Position numbers and translations under genes: made by a program. A DNA stretch of 17,031 nt from CAZLYK01 sp964563495 (lineage in GTDB: Bacteria > Acidobacteriota > Blastocatellia > RBC074), in the NCBI GenBank assembly GCA_964563495.1, contig CAZLYK010000119.1, positions 1-17,031 on the forward strand, read 5' to 3'. The notes under the pieces are model-generated. The model worked only from the letters and a program-made list of their open reading frames with translations. It searched no databases and was not told where the DNA came from. Below, piece by piece: positions 8,655 to 16,993 of this stretch. The first letter of the stretch is position 1, and each line of letters starts with the position of its first letter.

Positions 8655-8740
8655 TGACCAGCTTTCTCGTTTCCAGGGGCATGTGAGGTTCGGCGGTTGC
8701 AATCCGGGTGAGCCGCAACCAATCAGGCGAAGTCCGGGGG

Positions 8741-8746
8741 ATTATA
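8741..8746 (-). promoter_or_regulatory. Possible -10 box of the M36 protease gene
   Basis: On the minus strand this is a perfect TATAAT, 86 nt before the ATG at 8654. The sequence where a -35 would lie is occupied by a copy of the repeat and has no good match to TTGACA. It is suggestive only. Confidence 0.3.
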
Positions 8747-8752
8747 AACCAG

Positions 8753-8779
8753 ATAGACAGGATTTTTGCAGGATTAAAC
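8753..8779 (+). repeat. Copy D1: shortened CARGAT repeat
   Basis: ATAGACAGGATTTTTGCAGG followed by ATTAAAC. Compared with the full element, one 9-nt unit (CAGGATTGA) is missing. It forms the outer left arm of a nested palindromic region filling the 350-nt gap 8655-9004; the gap contains no gene I can support. Confidence 0.8.
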
Positions 8780-8817
8780 CTCAAGTCGGGCCAGTTTATT
8801 TTCTTAAGAAAAAAAAT

Positions 8818-8937
8818 CGCCAAGACGCCAAGAAGCAAAGACGCCAAGGGAGGATGGGGTCATACCGTTGACCCCATATAATTTGACAATTTTCTACTTT
8901 GTTGACTTGGCGGTCTTGGCGATCTTGGCGTCTTGGC
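8818..8937. repeat. Inverted repeat of 8-nt CGCCAAGA units
   Basis: The left arm 8818-8849 reads as four units: CGCCAAGA, CGCCAAGA, AGCAAAGA, CGCCAAGG. The right arm 8906-8937 is its imperfect inverse (CTTGGCGGTCTTGGCG and then ATCTTGGCGTCTTGGC). The arms are flanked by A-rich and T-rich tracts. This family is different in sequence from the CARGAT repeat but has the same design, with short degenerate tandem units arranged as inverted arms. It occurs only once in the window. Confidence 0.85.
8854..8877. other. Innermost 9-bp palindrome
   Basis: ATGGGGTCA (8854-8862) and TGACCCCAT (8869-8877) form a perfect 9-bp stem with the 6-nt loop TACCGT. It sits at the apex between the two CGCCAAGA arms. 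With those arms it could cap one long hairpin or act as a separate terminator between the regulator gene and the protease gene. Confidence 0.6.
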
Positions 8938-8988
8938 AGTTAAAATTTCCCAGCTAATGTCCCCAGCGCATCAGTATTCCGACAAGAG

Positions 8989-9004
8989 ATTAATCCTGTC
9001 TATT
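8989..9004 (-). repeat. Copy D2: truncated CARGAT repeat at the 3' end of the merR-like gene
   Basis: On the minus strand this reads AATAGACAGGATTAAT, the first unit of the repeat. It begins immediately after the TGA stop (9005-9007) of the MerR-type gene. It pairs with copy D1 as the outermost, very short arm of the nested region. Confidence 0.7.
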
Positions 9005-9940
9005 TCATCTTCGCAGGCGATCGTCCATGTCCTCCAGATCGCGGACCAGTATCCAATCGGCCCGCTCGATCAGTTCCTTATATTTATCGGCATCCGCGCC
9101 ACCCAGCCAGACGCGGGTTTGAGGCGGCAATTGCTCGGCTATCATCTTCAGCTCATTCCCCGTCTGGCCGTTGTGAGTTGAGACGACGCTGATCGCCAGA
9201 ACACGGGCCTTGACCAGCTTGGCCGCGTGGACGATTTCAGTCGCCGGCAGATCGATTCCCAGATAGACCACCCGCCATCCTCGCGTCGCGGCGATGAGCG
9301 CCCCGAGCAGGATGCCGAATTCATGGCGCTCGCCGGTGGTGGTCGCCAGCACTATCGTTTCAGCCGATTCATCCGGCGGATAGAGCCTGAATAAGGAACT
9401 GAGCAGGTTGCGTATCAGATTGGTCGCGACGTGTTCGTGGGCGATGCCGAAATCGCGGTGTGCCCATCTTTCGCCGATCTCGGCCAGAAGCGGCGTGACG
9501 ATATGATTAACCATGACCCGCGGCGGGTAGAGCGTGGCTGCGCGGCTGATCTCCTCATCCGCCGCGACGACGTCCATCCTCGCTATCGCATCCATAAACC
9601 GCTCACGTGTGACTTGATGCGGATCTGCCGCATCCTGACTGACCGCAAAGGCCGCGCGTTGCCTGGCCGAGATACTCTCCAGTTCGGCTTCCGGCAGCTT
9701 CGCCACCTGTCCAATTGCGTGCCCCATCTCGACGGCCTGGCGTAGTCTCCTCAATCTGGCAATGTCTGCGTCCGAATACAGCCGGGACCCGCCCTCGCTT
9801 CGCTCCGGCTTGATCGCTCCGTACCTTCTTTCCCATACCCTGACCACATCCGCCGAAAGCCCTGTCAAACGACTGACTGTCCCGATCCGATATTTGGGGA
9901 TATTTGACGAATTGGTTGCTCTCTTTCCCTGCTCACTCAT
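9005..9940 (-). CDS. MerR-family regulator with cobalamin-binding domain (CarH/LitR-like)
   Basis: The protein has 311 aa. Residues 15-85 are a MerR winged helix (YRIGTVSRLTGLSADVVRVW then ERRYG). Residues ~105-185 are a helical B12-cap domain, and ~193-305 a Rossmann-type B12-binding domain. The cap has a Trp-x9-Glu-His motif (W159, E169, H170), and the B12 domain has the lower-ligand motif ERHEFG (204-209, H206). Both fit the AdoCbl-dependent CarH/LitR photoreceptor repressors, which bind DNA in the dark and release it in light. Oddly, the residue after the Trp is Ala160, where I recall Thermus CarH having His132, the ligand formed after illumination; a His follows at 161. The ATG at 9940 lies 7 nt after a near-consensus -10 and has no Shine-Dalgarno, so the mRNA is probably leaderless. 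It is divergent from the epimerase-like gene. Light sensing is inferred from the family. Confidence 0.9.
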   Translation of the reverse strand: MSEQGKRATNSSNIPKYRIGTVSRLTGLSADVVRVWERRYGAIKPERSEGGSRLYSDADIARLRRLRQAVEMGHAIGQVAKLPEAELESISARQRAAFAVSQDAADPHQVTRERFMDAIARMDVVAADEEISRAATLYPPRVMVNHIVTPLLAEIGERWAHRDFGIAHEHVATNLIRNLLSSLFRLYPPDESAETIVLATTTGERHEFGILLGALIAATRGWRVVYLGIDLPATEIVHAAKLVKARVLAISVVSTHNGQTGNELKMIAEQLPPQTRVWLGGADADKYKELIERADWILVRDLEDMDDRLRR

Positions 9941-9947
9941 AATTTTA

Positions 9948-9977
9948 ATTATCGTGATTTTGTTCTAATGTTGTCAA
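9948..9977 (-). promoter_or_regulatory. Strong promoter of the merR-like gene, leaderless start
   Basis: On the minus strand: -35 TTGACA (9977-9972), 18-nt spacer, -10 GATAAT (9953-9948), then 7 nt to the ATG at 9940. Transcription would therefore begin at or next to the start codon. A small inverted repeat AGATA-AACAC-TATCT (9985-9999) lies just upstream of the -35 and could be an operator. Confidence 0.65.
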
Positions 9978-10060
9978 GATTGAAAGATAAACACTATCTG
10001 GATACTTGCCGGCTTTGTCGAGTAATAGACCAAACATTTTCCGACATTGTGCAAAATTTC

Positions 10061-10089
10061 TTGAAATAACAGGCAAATTCCTAGACAAT
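10061..10089 (+). promoter_or_regulatory. Possible promoter of the epimerase-like gene
   Basis: TTGAAA (10061-10066), a 17-nt spacer and GACAAT (10084-10089) would give a ~40-nt leader ahead of ATG 10135. The -10 match is only 4 of 6, so this is weak. The 194-nt divergent region 9941-10134 is A/T-rich compared with its surroundings and holds no gene. Confidence 0.3.
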
Positions 10090-10134
10090 ATATGGACCGA
10101 ATCTGGAAATTACCGCATGACTGAGGTGCTAAAA

Positions 10135-11049
10135 ATGAGAATTTTGGTTACTGGTGCAACGGGGGTTATCGGTAGGGCGTTGTCTCAAAAGTTGGTGGGA
10201 GAGGGCCACGAGATAGTTGTTCTATCGCGGCGACCTGAGAGTGCGAGGGTCGCGCCTGGGGCGGAGGTCTATGGTTGGGAGCCGGAGGCCGGTCCGCCGC
10301 CGCCGCAGGTCTGGAATGGGCTTGATGCCGTGATCCATCTGGCAGGTGAGCCGGTTTCGAGCCTGCGCTGGACGAGCGAACAAAAAAGACGCATTCGAGA
10401 GTCTCGCCTGAGAGGGACGAAAAATTTGGTCGACGGGATGAAGCTGGCCGACTCGGCCCCAAAAGTCTGGGTCGGAGCCTCCGCGGTCGGTTATTACGGT
10501 GATCGAGGTGATCATAATCTGGACGAGAGATCTGCTCCGGGTCGAGGGTTTTTGAGCGATATTTGCCGGGAATGGGAACTGGAATCGGGTAGGGCGCAGG
10601 AACTGGGCGCCAGGACTGCGTTTGTCCGGATAGGTGTCGTTCTGAGCAAAACCGGCGGGGCTCTTGAAAAGATCCTTCTACCTTTCAGGCTGGGGATGGG
10701 AGGCCGGCTGGGCAGCGGGAGTCAGTGGTTCCCGTGGATACATATCAATGATATCGTCGGGATCATTAAGCACGCTTTGCTCACCCCTTCGGTCATCGGT
10801 CCGATCAATGGTGCCGCGCCCGGAATTGTGACCAATGCCGATTTCACAAAAGAGCTGGCTTCGGTACTTCACCGGCCGGTCTTTTTCCCCGTACCTGAAT
10901 TCGCCCTCAAAATCGCCATGGGAGAGATGGCCGAGATCGTCCTGGCCAGCCAGCGGGTCATTCCCAAAGTCGCCCTCGATACCGGATACGTTTTCCAGTA
11001 TCCGAACCTGAGGCCGGCTTTGGAGGATCTATTGAATAGAGATGATTGA
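10135..11049 (+). CDS. TIGR01777 family NAD(P)-dependent epimerase/SDR protein
   Basis: This 304-aa cytoplasmic protein is an atypical short-chain dehydrogenase of the TIGR01777 (YfcH/SDR39U1) family. The N-terminal nucleotide-binding motif is GATGVIG (7-13). VIHLAGEPV (66-74), SAVGYYGDRG (116-125) and the segment RIGVVLSKTGGALEKIL (165-181) are all typical of the family. The last ~45 residues match the DUF1731 tail that closes these proteins. The substrate is unknown. ATG 10135 is chosen because MRILVTG starts the Rossmann fold and GAGGTG (10123-10128) is a good Shine-Dalgarno 6 nt upstream; an in-frame ATG at 10117 is less likely. The last codons AAT AGA GAT GAT TGA resemble the start of the intergenic repeat, so the C-terminus Asn-Arg-Asp-Asp and the stop appear to be repeat-derived. 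The position beside the B12 regulator may mean shared regulation, which is unproven. Confidence 0.93.
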   Translation: MRILVTGATGVIGRALSQKLVGEGHEIVVLSRRPESARVAPGAEVYGWEPEAGPPPPQVWNGLDAVIHLAGEPVSSLRWTSEQKRRIRESRLRGTKNLVDGMKLADSAPKVWVGASAVGYYGDRGDHNLDERSAPGRGFLSDICREWELESGRAQELGARTAFVRIGVVLSKTGGALEKILLPFRLGMGGRLGSGSQWFPWIHINDIVGIIKHALLTPSVIGPINGAAPGIVTNADFTKELASVLHRPVFFPVPEFALKIAMGEMAEIVLASQRVIPKVALDTGYVFQYPNLRPALEDLLNRDD

Positions 11050-11122
11050 CAGGATTTTTCCAGGATTGAACAAGATGTCTTGTCCAGTCCTGCAAAAATC
11101 CTGTCAATCCTGTCTATTTTTT
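11035..11122 (+). terminator. Copy E: repeat hairpin with T-tract, terminator of the epimerase-like gene
   Basis: Arms 11045-11075 and 11078-11108 are 31-nt inverted repeats with three mismatches and a 2-nt loop. The right element continues through CCTGTCTATTTTTTATT, providing a T-rich tract. The repeat-like sequence on the left begins inside the coding region at 11035. As RNA this is a very long hairpin followed by U residues, immediately at the stop codon. Confidence 0.8.
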
Positions 11123-11130
11123 ATTATACT
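11101..11130 (+). promoter_or_regulatory. Possible promoter of the pnt operon, partly within the repeat
   Basis: CTGTCA (11101-11106) lies in the right arm of repeat E, followed by an 18-nt spacer and a good -10 TATACT (11125-11130) just outside it. If used, the repeat supplies the -35. The -35 match is poor, so this is tentative. Confidence 0.3.
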
Positions 11131-11225
11131 TCGCCGGTTTGAAACAACTCTTCTATTCCAGATCACGCAGGATTTGGAGCATGAACCTACCTGCAGAGAG
11201 AAAACCAATTTATCAAAAGAACAAA

Positions 11226-12362
11226 ATGCAAATCACGGTATTGAAAGAAACAGAGCCATCTGAAACCCGCGTCGCCCTGGCGCCCGAATCGGTCAAGAAG
11301 CTGGTGGGTCTCAAGGCCGGCGTAGCCGTTGAGAGCGGCGCCGGGATTGAGGCGGGCGCATCCGACGCCGATTACGAGGCCGCCGGTGCGACCGTCTCTA
11401 AAGATCACCAGGCGCTGCTCGCCTCAACCGATGTGCTGGTTGGGGTCAATCGCCCGACGGATCAAGACGTCGCCGGGCTGAAGCAGGGAGCAGTGGTGAT
11501 AGGATTTTTGCGCCCGCTCGATGAGCCTGAGAAACTACAGCCCATGCTCGCACGCAGGCTGACGGCATTCTCGATCGAGCTCATCCCGCGGACGACTCGT
11601 GCACAATCGATGGACGCACTCTCTTCGATGGCGACGATCGTCGGTTACAAGGCGGTGCTCATGGCCGCCGATCGCGTCCCGCGCATGTTCCCGATGCTGA
11701 CGACTGCCGCCGGCACGGTTCCGCCGGCGAGGGTGCTGGTTCTGGGCGCCGGGGTGGCCGGTCTGCAGGCGATCGCCACGGCGCGTCGCCTGGGAGCAGT
11801 GGTTGAGGGCTTCGATGTTCGGGCCGCCGCGGGTGAAGCCGTCCGCTCGCTCGGCGCCAAGTTCCTCGAAGTGGATATGGGTGGTCTGCAGGCCGAGGAT
11901 GCCGGCGGTTACGCGCGTGAAGTGACCGAAGAGGTCATGCAGCGCAGCCGCGAACTGATTGCCAACCACGCCAAACAGGCCGACTGCATCATCACCTCGG
12001 CGCAGGTGCCCGGTAAACGAGCGCCGATACTGGTGACCGAGGCAGCGGTCAGAGGCATGAAGCACGGTTCGGTGGTCATCGACCTGGCCGGCTCGACCGG
12101 CGGCAACTGCGCTCTCAGCAAAGCCGGTCAGTCGGTCGATGTCGACGGCGTCTCCGTCATCGCTCCGCTCAACCTGGCGGCGACCGTCCCCGTCCACGCC
12201 AGCCAGCTCTATTCGAGGAACCTCGTCTCATTTTTGAGCCTCATGATCAAAGACGGTGCGCTGAGCGTCGATTTTAGCGATGACATCATCGGCCCGTCGT
12301 GCGCCGTTCATGATGGCGAAGTCAAAGAGCCGCGGATTCAGGCGGCTTTGGCGGGAAAATAA
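11226..12362 (+). CDS. pntAA: Proton-translocating NAD(P)+ transhydrogenase, NAD(H)-binding subunit (alpha-1, domain I)
   Basis: This 378-aa soluble subunit binds NAD(H) (domain I) and passes hydride to the NADP(H) domain of PntB. The N-terminus ITVLKETEPSETRVALAP is the alanine-dehydrogenase/PNT N-terminal domain. TRAQSMDALSSMATIVGYKA (124-143) is the conserved segment near the nucleotide site. TTAAGTVPPARVLVLGAGV (159-177) leads into the Rossmann motif GAGVAGLQA (174-182), with FDVRAAAGE after it. VVIDLAGSTGGNC (283-295) is also conserved. Length and content match the split alpha-1 subunit of Rhodospirillum-type enzymes. ATG 11226 puts Met next to the conserved first strand. An alternative ATG at 11181 has AGGA 8 nt upstream and would add 15 residues. 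It heads a three-gene operon; 42 nt separate it from pntAB. Confidence 0.95.
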   Translation: MQITVLKETEPSETRVALAPESVKKLVGLKAGVAVESGAGIEAGASDADYEAAGATVSKDHQALLASTDVLVGVNRPTDQDVAGLKQGAVVIGFLRPLDEPEKLQPMLARRLTAFSIELIPRTTRAQSMDALSSMATIVGYKAVLMAADRVPRMFPMLTTAAGTVPPARVLVLGAGVAGLQAIATARRLGAVVEGFDVRAAAGEAVRSLGAKFLEVDMGGLQAEDAGGYAREVTEEVMQRSRELIANHAKQADCIITSAQVPGKRAPILVTEAAVRGMKHGSVVIDLAGSTGGNCALSKAGQSVDVDGVSVIAPLNLAATVPVHASQLYSRNLVSFLSLMIKDGALSVDFSDDIIGPSCAVHDGEVKEPRIQAALAGK

Positions 12363-12404
12363 TCGGGCGCACAATCTCATGTTAACGTAGGAGGATTTGC
12401 CATA

Positions 12405-12727
12405 ATGAGTGCAGATGCTTTGATCTCTTCGTTGTATGTCTTCGCCCTGGCGGCGTTTCTGGGCTACCAGGTAATCTCACGGGTCCCGCCCCTCTTGCAC
12501 ACCCCATTGATGTCGGCGACCAACGCCATTTCGGCTATCTCTGTCGTCGGGGCGATCGTCACTGCCGGCGCAAATTACGGGACGGTCAGCCGGGTTCTGG
12601 GCTTCGTCGCGGTCGTCTCCGCCATGATCAACGTGGTTGGCGGATTTATGATCACCGACCGCATGCTCAAGATGTTCAAGGACAAGATCGGCGGCGATTC
12701 GGGCGGGAAGGAGGATAAACACTCCTA

Positions 12728-12728
<1 letters not shown>
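12405..12728 (+). CDS. pntAB: NAD(P)+ transhydrogenase, small membrane subunit (alpha-2)
   Basis: This 107-aa membrane protein supplies part of the proton-conducting domain II. It has three hydrophobic helices (about 5-22, 42-58 and 63-83). The signature RVPPLLHTPLMSATNAISAI (26-45) and the ending INVVGGFMITDRMLKMF (75-91) are classic for this subunit. The last ~15 residues are a charged tail. The Shine-Dalgarno AGGAGGA (12389-12395) sits 9 nt before the ATG, the strongest ribosome site in the window. Its TAA overlaps the pntB ATG by one base (TAATG). Confidence 0.96.
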
Positions 12729-14116
<1,388 letters not shown>

Positions 14117-14118
14117 GC

Positions 14119-14254
14119 AATAGACAGGATTGACAGGATTATTGCAGGATTAAACAAGATATTTTTAGGGAAAGAAAGCTCAAGGTTAACTACAATCACA
14201 TCCCCTTCAATAATCTTGTTCAATCCTGCAATAATCCTGTCAATCCTGTCTATT
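14119..14254. repeat. Copy F: near-perfect inverted pair of the full repeat between convergent genes
   Basis: Arms 14119-14160 and 14213-14254 are 42 nt each with a single mismatch, separated by a 52-nt loop. Both carry the private variant GGATTATTGCAGG in place of TTTTTG. The pair starts 2 nt after the pntB TAA and contains the TAG stop (14250-14252) of the opposite matrixin gene. It could act as a transcription barrier or RNA-processing hairpin for both transcripts. The loop shows no gene. Confidence 0.9.
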
Positions 14255-16301
14255 TCACGGCGATCCCTACCTGATTTGCGTTTCTTCCATCGACGATCAT
14301 GGCGACGTTGAGCAGGCCGCGTCCGATCAGCGCGCGATCGAGGCGAACGTTGACCTGATCCAGACCCACGAACTGCCCCTGCGGCCCCGAGAAGGTCACC
14401 TGCATACCCAAACCGCCGATTGTGACCGACGGGGTAGTGCTGCGGAAGCGTATCCCCGTCCCGTATAGAATCAGGAAGACCTGGTCGGTCGCCGGCCCGA
14501 GGTCGATCGGGATCGAGACAAACCGGTTCTGCGCCGTGTCGTAGGAGATGATCGACTCGAAGCTTTGAGCGCCGTTGGCCTTGACCCTGAAAGCGACGGC
14601 CGCCGCCAGCCCCTTGCCCGAGGCATCGGCCGAGAACAGACCCGGCGCGACCGGGTCCACCAGGATCGTGCCCGATGAGACCGTATTGTTTCCGCTCGTG
14701 ATTGTCACCGTCGTCGGACCGGTCAGAATCCCGGGCGCGATCTGGTAGTTGACCTGAGTCGGCGAGATAAAAAAGAGCGGCGCCGACCTGACATTTCCCG
14801 CGCTGTCCTGCAGCCTGACGGTCGTTCCGCCAAGCGTCGTCGGCAGAGGGCTGGTCGTCGCCGATTGAGTCGTCGTCGCGAGGTTGCTCCCGAAACCGCT
14901 GACGATCGATTCGGCCGCCACCAGAGTGAAAAAATTGGCGGAAGAGACCGTCGTGATCGCCGATGCGTTGCCGATAATTTCCAGCCCCCCGGTCACGATC
15001 GTCCGCTGCGATCCATTATTAATAATGATATTACGCGCGCCGGGCGGAGCGGTTGCGCTGACGTTGATATCGACCACTACGGCCGGACCGGAATCGGAAG
15101 TCCCGAAGTAGGTCCGCAGGATCGTAATGCCGGGGCCGCTGATGCTCAGCGGAGCGCCTGACGAAGGCAGCCCCGGACCGATCACCCCGACCGAGACGTT
15201 GTTCTGCCCCTGCGATAGATTGTTCGGCACATTGCGAAATGAGGTCCCCGTGGAATCGGAGACGAAGTATGCGTCGAGTGCGGGCGTGCCGCGGGTGACC
15301 GTGAAATCACGCGTCGCCGTCGCGCCGGCCGCGACGCTCGCGGCAAAATCGCCGGTCGTCAGGAAGTCCGTGTTGATATTGCTGAAAGAACTCGGCAGGT
15401 CGAACCGGCTGAAGTAGGTCGAGTCCGAGGGGTCCAGCGGCTCAGCATACAATGTGTAATTACCCGGCGGCAATCCTTGGATCGTATAGGTTCCGTCGGG
15501 AAGCGAGAGGGCTCCGCTCATGACCACGCCGTTGCCGTTGACCGCCGCGATGTGTGCGCCGAAGATGTTGTTGCCGCTCCCGTCGCGCACCCGCCCCTGA
15601 ATCGTTCCGGTCGATGACGCAAATCCGGCCGCCGGATAAGTCGCCGACGCGGCAATCTGATCATCTATCTCCAGCGATCTGCTCAGAATCCGGCCCGGCC
15701 CCGAACGCGGGAACATGGTCGAGGGCCCGATCGGGCTGTGGTTGAGACCGATAACGTGGCCTATCTCGTGGGTCGCGACCTCGCGCACATCGGCGGAACC
15801 CGCTCGACCATCCGTCGCCCATCTGAACTGATTGCCGTTGAAGACCAGCGAAGCGTCGATGATCTCGCCGGTGCGCGGCCCGCTTGCATAGGTCGTCAAC
15901 CGTGTCACGGCCAGCGCTCCCGCCAGATTCAAACCGTCGCCGGTCGTGGTCGAATTCTCCAGCCAGAAGATCTGCAGCAGATTGTCGCTCGTGGTGGTCG
16001 TCGAGGTGGTGTTCGGCCCCCTGGTAAAAGCGATCGTCGAGGTCGGAATGTTTTCCCACATGGCGAATGATGTGGCTATCTCCTGCTCGACCTGCGAGAA
16101 AGGCAGATCGTCGCTGCCGGCAGAATTGAGGCTGTAAACTACCCGGCCGTTCGAGACGATCGGCGTATCGGGGTTGCTCAGATTCCACGCGATCGGCGTT
16201 CTCGTCGTCGTACCGGCCGGAGTCTGCACGTACGACTCGGAGCTTTGCGTGGCGGCTGCCGCGACAGCCAGAAAAACGATCAGACGGATAGCGTATTTCA
16301 T
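14250..16301 (-). CDS. Secreted matrixin-like (metzincin) zinc protease with TIGR03437 C-terminus
   Basis: The protein has 683 aa. Signal peptide ~1-19, then a metzincin catalytic domain ~30-225. The zinc motif is HEIGHVIGLNH (178-188), three His plus the catalytic Glu179, with a Met-turn at M196 in STMFP, as in matrixins (M10). There is no obvious cysteine-switch propeptide. Next come a carboxypeptidase-regulatory/SdrD-like beta domain (~231-290, GRVRDGSG...PPGNYTL), an IPT-like segment (~340-445) and the TIGR03437 domain (~448-683), which includes LFFISPTQVNY, ASGKGLAAAVAF and GLDQVNV. An extracellular or surface endopeptidase is likely; its substrate is unknown. Five nt separate the preceding gene's TAG from this ATG, and AGGT in that overlap region can serve as ribosome site, so the two genes are co-translated. 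The stop is inside repeat F. Confidence 0.93.
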   Translation of the reverse strand: MKYAIRLIVFLAVAAAATQSSESYVQTPAGTTTRTPIAWNLSNPDTPIVSNGRVVYSLNSAGSDDLPFSQVEQEIATSFAMWENIPTSTIAFTRGPNTTSTTTTSDNLLQIFWLENSTTTGDGLNLAGALAVTRLTTYASGPRTGEIIDASLVFNGNQFRWATDGRAGSADVREVATHEIGHVIGLNHSPIGPSTMFPRSGPGRILSRSLEIDDQIAASATYPAAGFASSTGTIQGRVRDGSGNNIFGAHIAAVNGNGVVMSGALSLPDGTYTIQGLPPGNYTLYAEPLDPSDSTYFSRFDLPSSFSNINTDFLTTGDFAASVAAGATATRDFTVTRGTPALDAYFVSDSTGTSFRNVPNNLSQGQNNVSVGVIGPGLPSSGAPLSISGPGITILRTYFGTSDSGPAVVVDINVSATAPPGARNIIINNGSQRTIVTGGLEIIGNASAITTVSSANFFTLVAAESIVSGFGSNLATTTQSATTSPLPTTLGGTTVRLQDSAGNVRSAPLFFISPTQVNYQIAPGILTGPTTVTITSGNNTVSSGTILVDPVAPGLFSADASGKGLAAAVAFRVKANGAQSFESIISYDTAQNRFVSIPIDLGPATDQVFLILYGTGIRFRSTTPSVTIGGLGMQVTFSGPQGQFVGLDQVNVRLDRALIGRGLLNVAMIVDGRNANQVGIAVK

Positions 16302-16306
16302 GACTT

Positions 16307-16870
16307 CTACCTGGTGCGCGAAATTCTCAGACGCAGTTCATCCAATGACAGCCGGTTGGTCTTGATCGCCAGCGGCTGCTGATTTTTTCCGGATCCCTTG
16401 AGCTGGACGAGCGTGATCCCGGAAAAATCGCGCCTCACTTCGTTGCCCTCGACCCGCATCTTCCCCTGCTTGAGCCCGATCGTCAGATAATCGTTGTTCC
16501 TCCCGCGCGTCGTAAAGAGCACTACCCTCTCACCGATCGCGTATTCCGGCCGCCCGGCATAGTCCATCCTGATCCCGTCTTTTTCTCCCCCAAGCTGGGT
16601 GATCGTGACGACCTGATTACGCCGGCCCGCCCCCTTAAACGATTCGTTCACCCGGACCTCGACCTTGGTGTAGATCCGTGTCCGCTCGGCATTCCAGTAT
16701 GTTCCGGTCCCAATCACCTCGCCCTCGAAGATGTCTGTTGATAGCCGCGTCAAATCTTCTACCTCCAGGTAATACATGATCGTCGCTAATGCCGGCGCCG
16801 GCGCAAACAGCACCGCCAATGTTGCAAGCATCAACAGACGTGAGCGTCCAAATACAAACCCGACGTTCAT
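16307..16870 (-). CDS. Small exported protein of unknown function, coupled to the matrixin gene
   Basis: This is a 187-aa protein. Residues ~9-29 are a signal peptide with an ALA cleavage motif (27-29). The mature part looks beta-rich. It contains DIFEGEVIGTGTYWNAERTR (46-65), IYTKVEVRVNESFKG (66-80), an IGERVVLF strand (112-119) and a basic C-terminal tail. There are no cysteines after the signal and no catalytic motif I recognise. I recall similar small exported proteins beside matrixin genes in other bacteria, so an accessory, inhibitor or chaperone role for the protease is possible but unproven. AAGGAG (16887-16882) is 11 nt before ATG 16870 and 5 nt before an in-frame TTG at 16876, which is an alternative start adding two residues. 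The 123 nt up to the repeat at 16994 hold no gene and no clear promoter. Confidence 0.82.
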   Translation of the reverse strand: MNVGFVFGRSRLLMLATLAVLFAPAPALATIMYYLEVEDLTRLSTDIFEGEVIGTGTYWNAERTRIYTKVEVRVNESFKGAGRRNQVVTITQLGGEKDGIRMDYAGRPEYAIGERVVLFTTRGRNNDYLTIGLKQGKMRVEGNEVRRDFSGITLVQLKGSGKNQQPLAIKTNRLSLDELRLRISRTR

Positions 16871-16993
16871 GATCAAAGACTCTCCTTGTTCTGGTTTTTC
16901 GGAAAATGAGGGAGGCGACGAAAAAATATTCGTGGGGGGAATCGATGCCCGATCAACTTACTAGATCGCAGACCCGATCGTCAACCGAAATGA

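Noticed and set aside
8818..8937. CRISPR-like array from the CGCCAAGA units
   Set aside because: Units are 8 nt, without spacers, and are arranged as two inverted arms; no cas gene is nearby.
10006..10134. Longer N-terminus for the TIGR01777 protein
   Set aside because: The Rossmann motif begins at ATG 10135, which has a good ribosome site; the extension is non-conserved-looking intergenic sequence.
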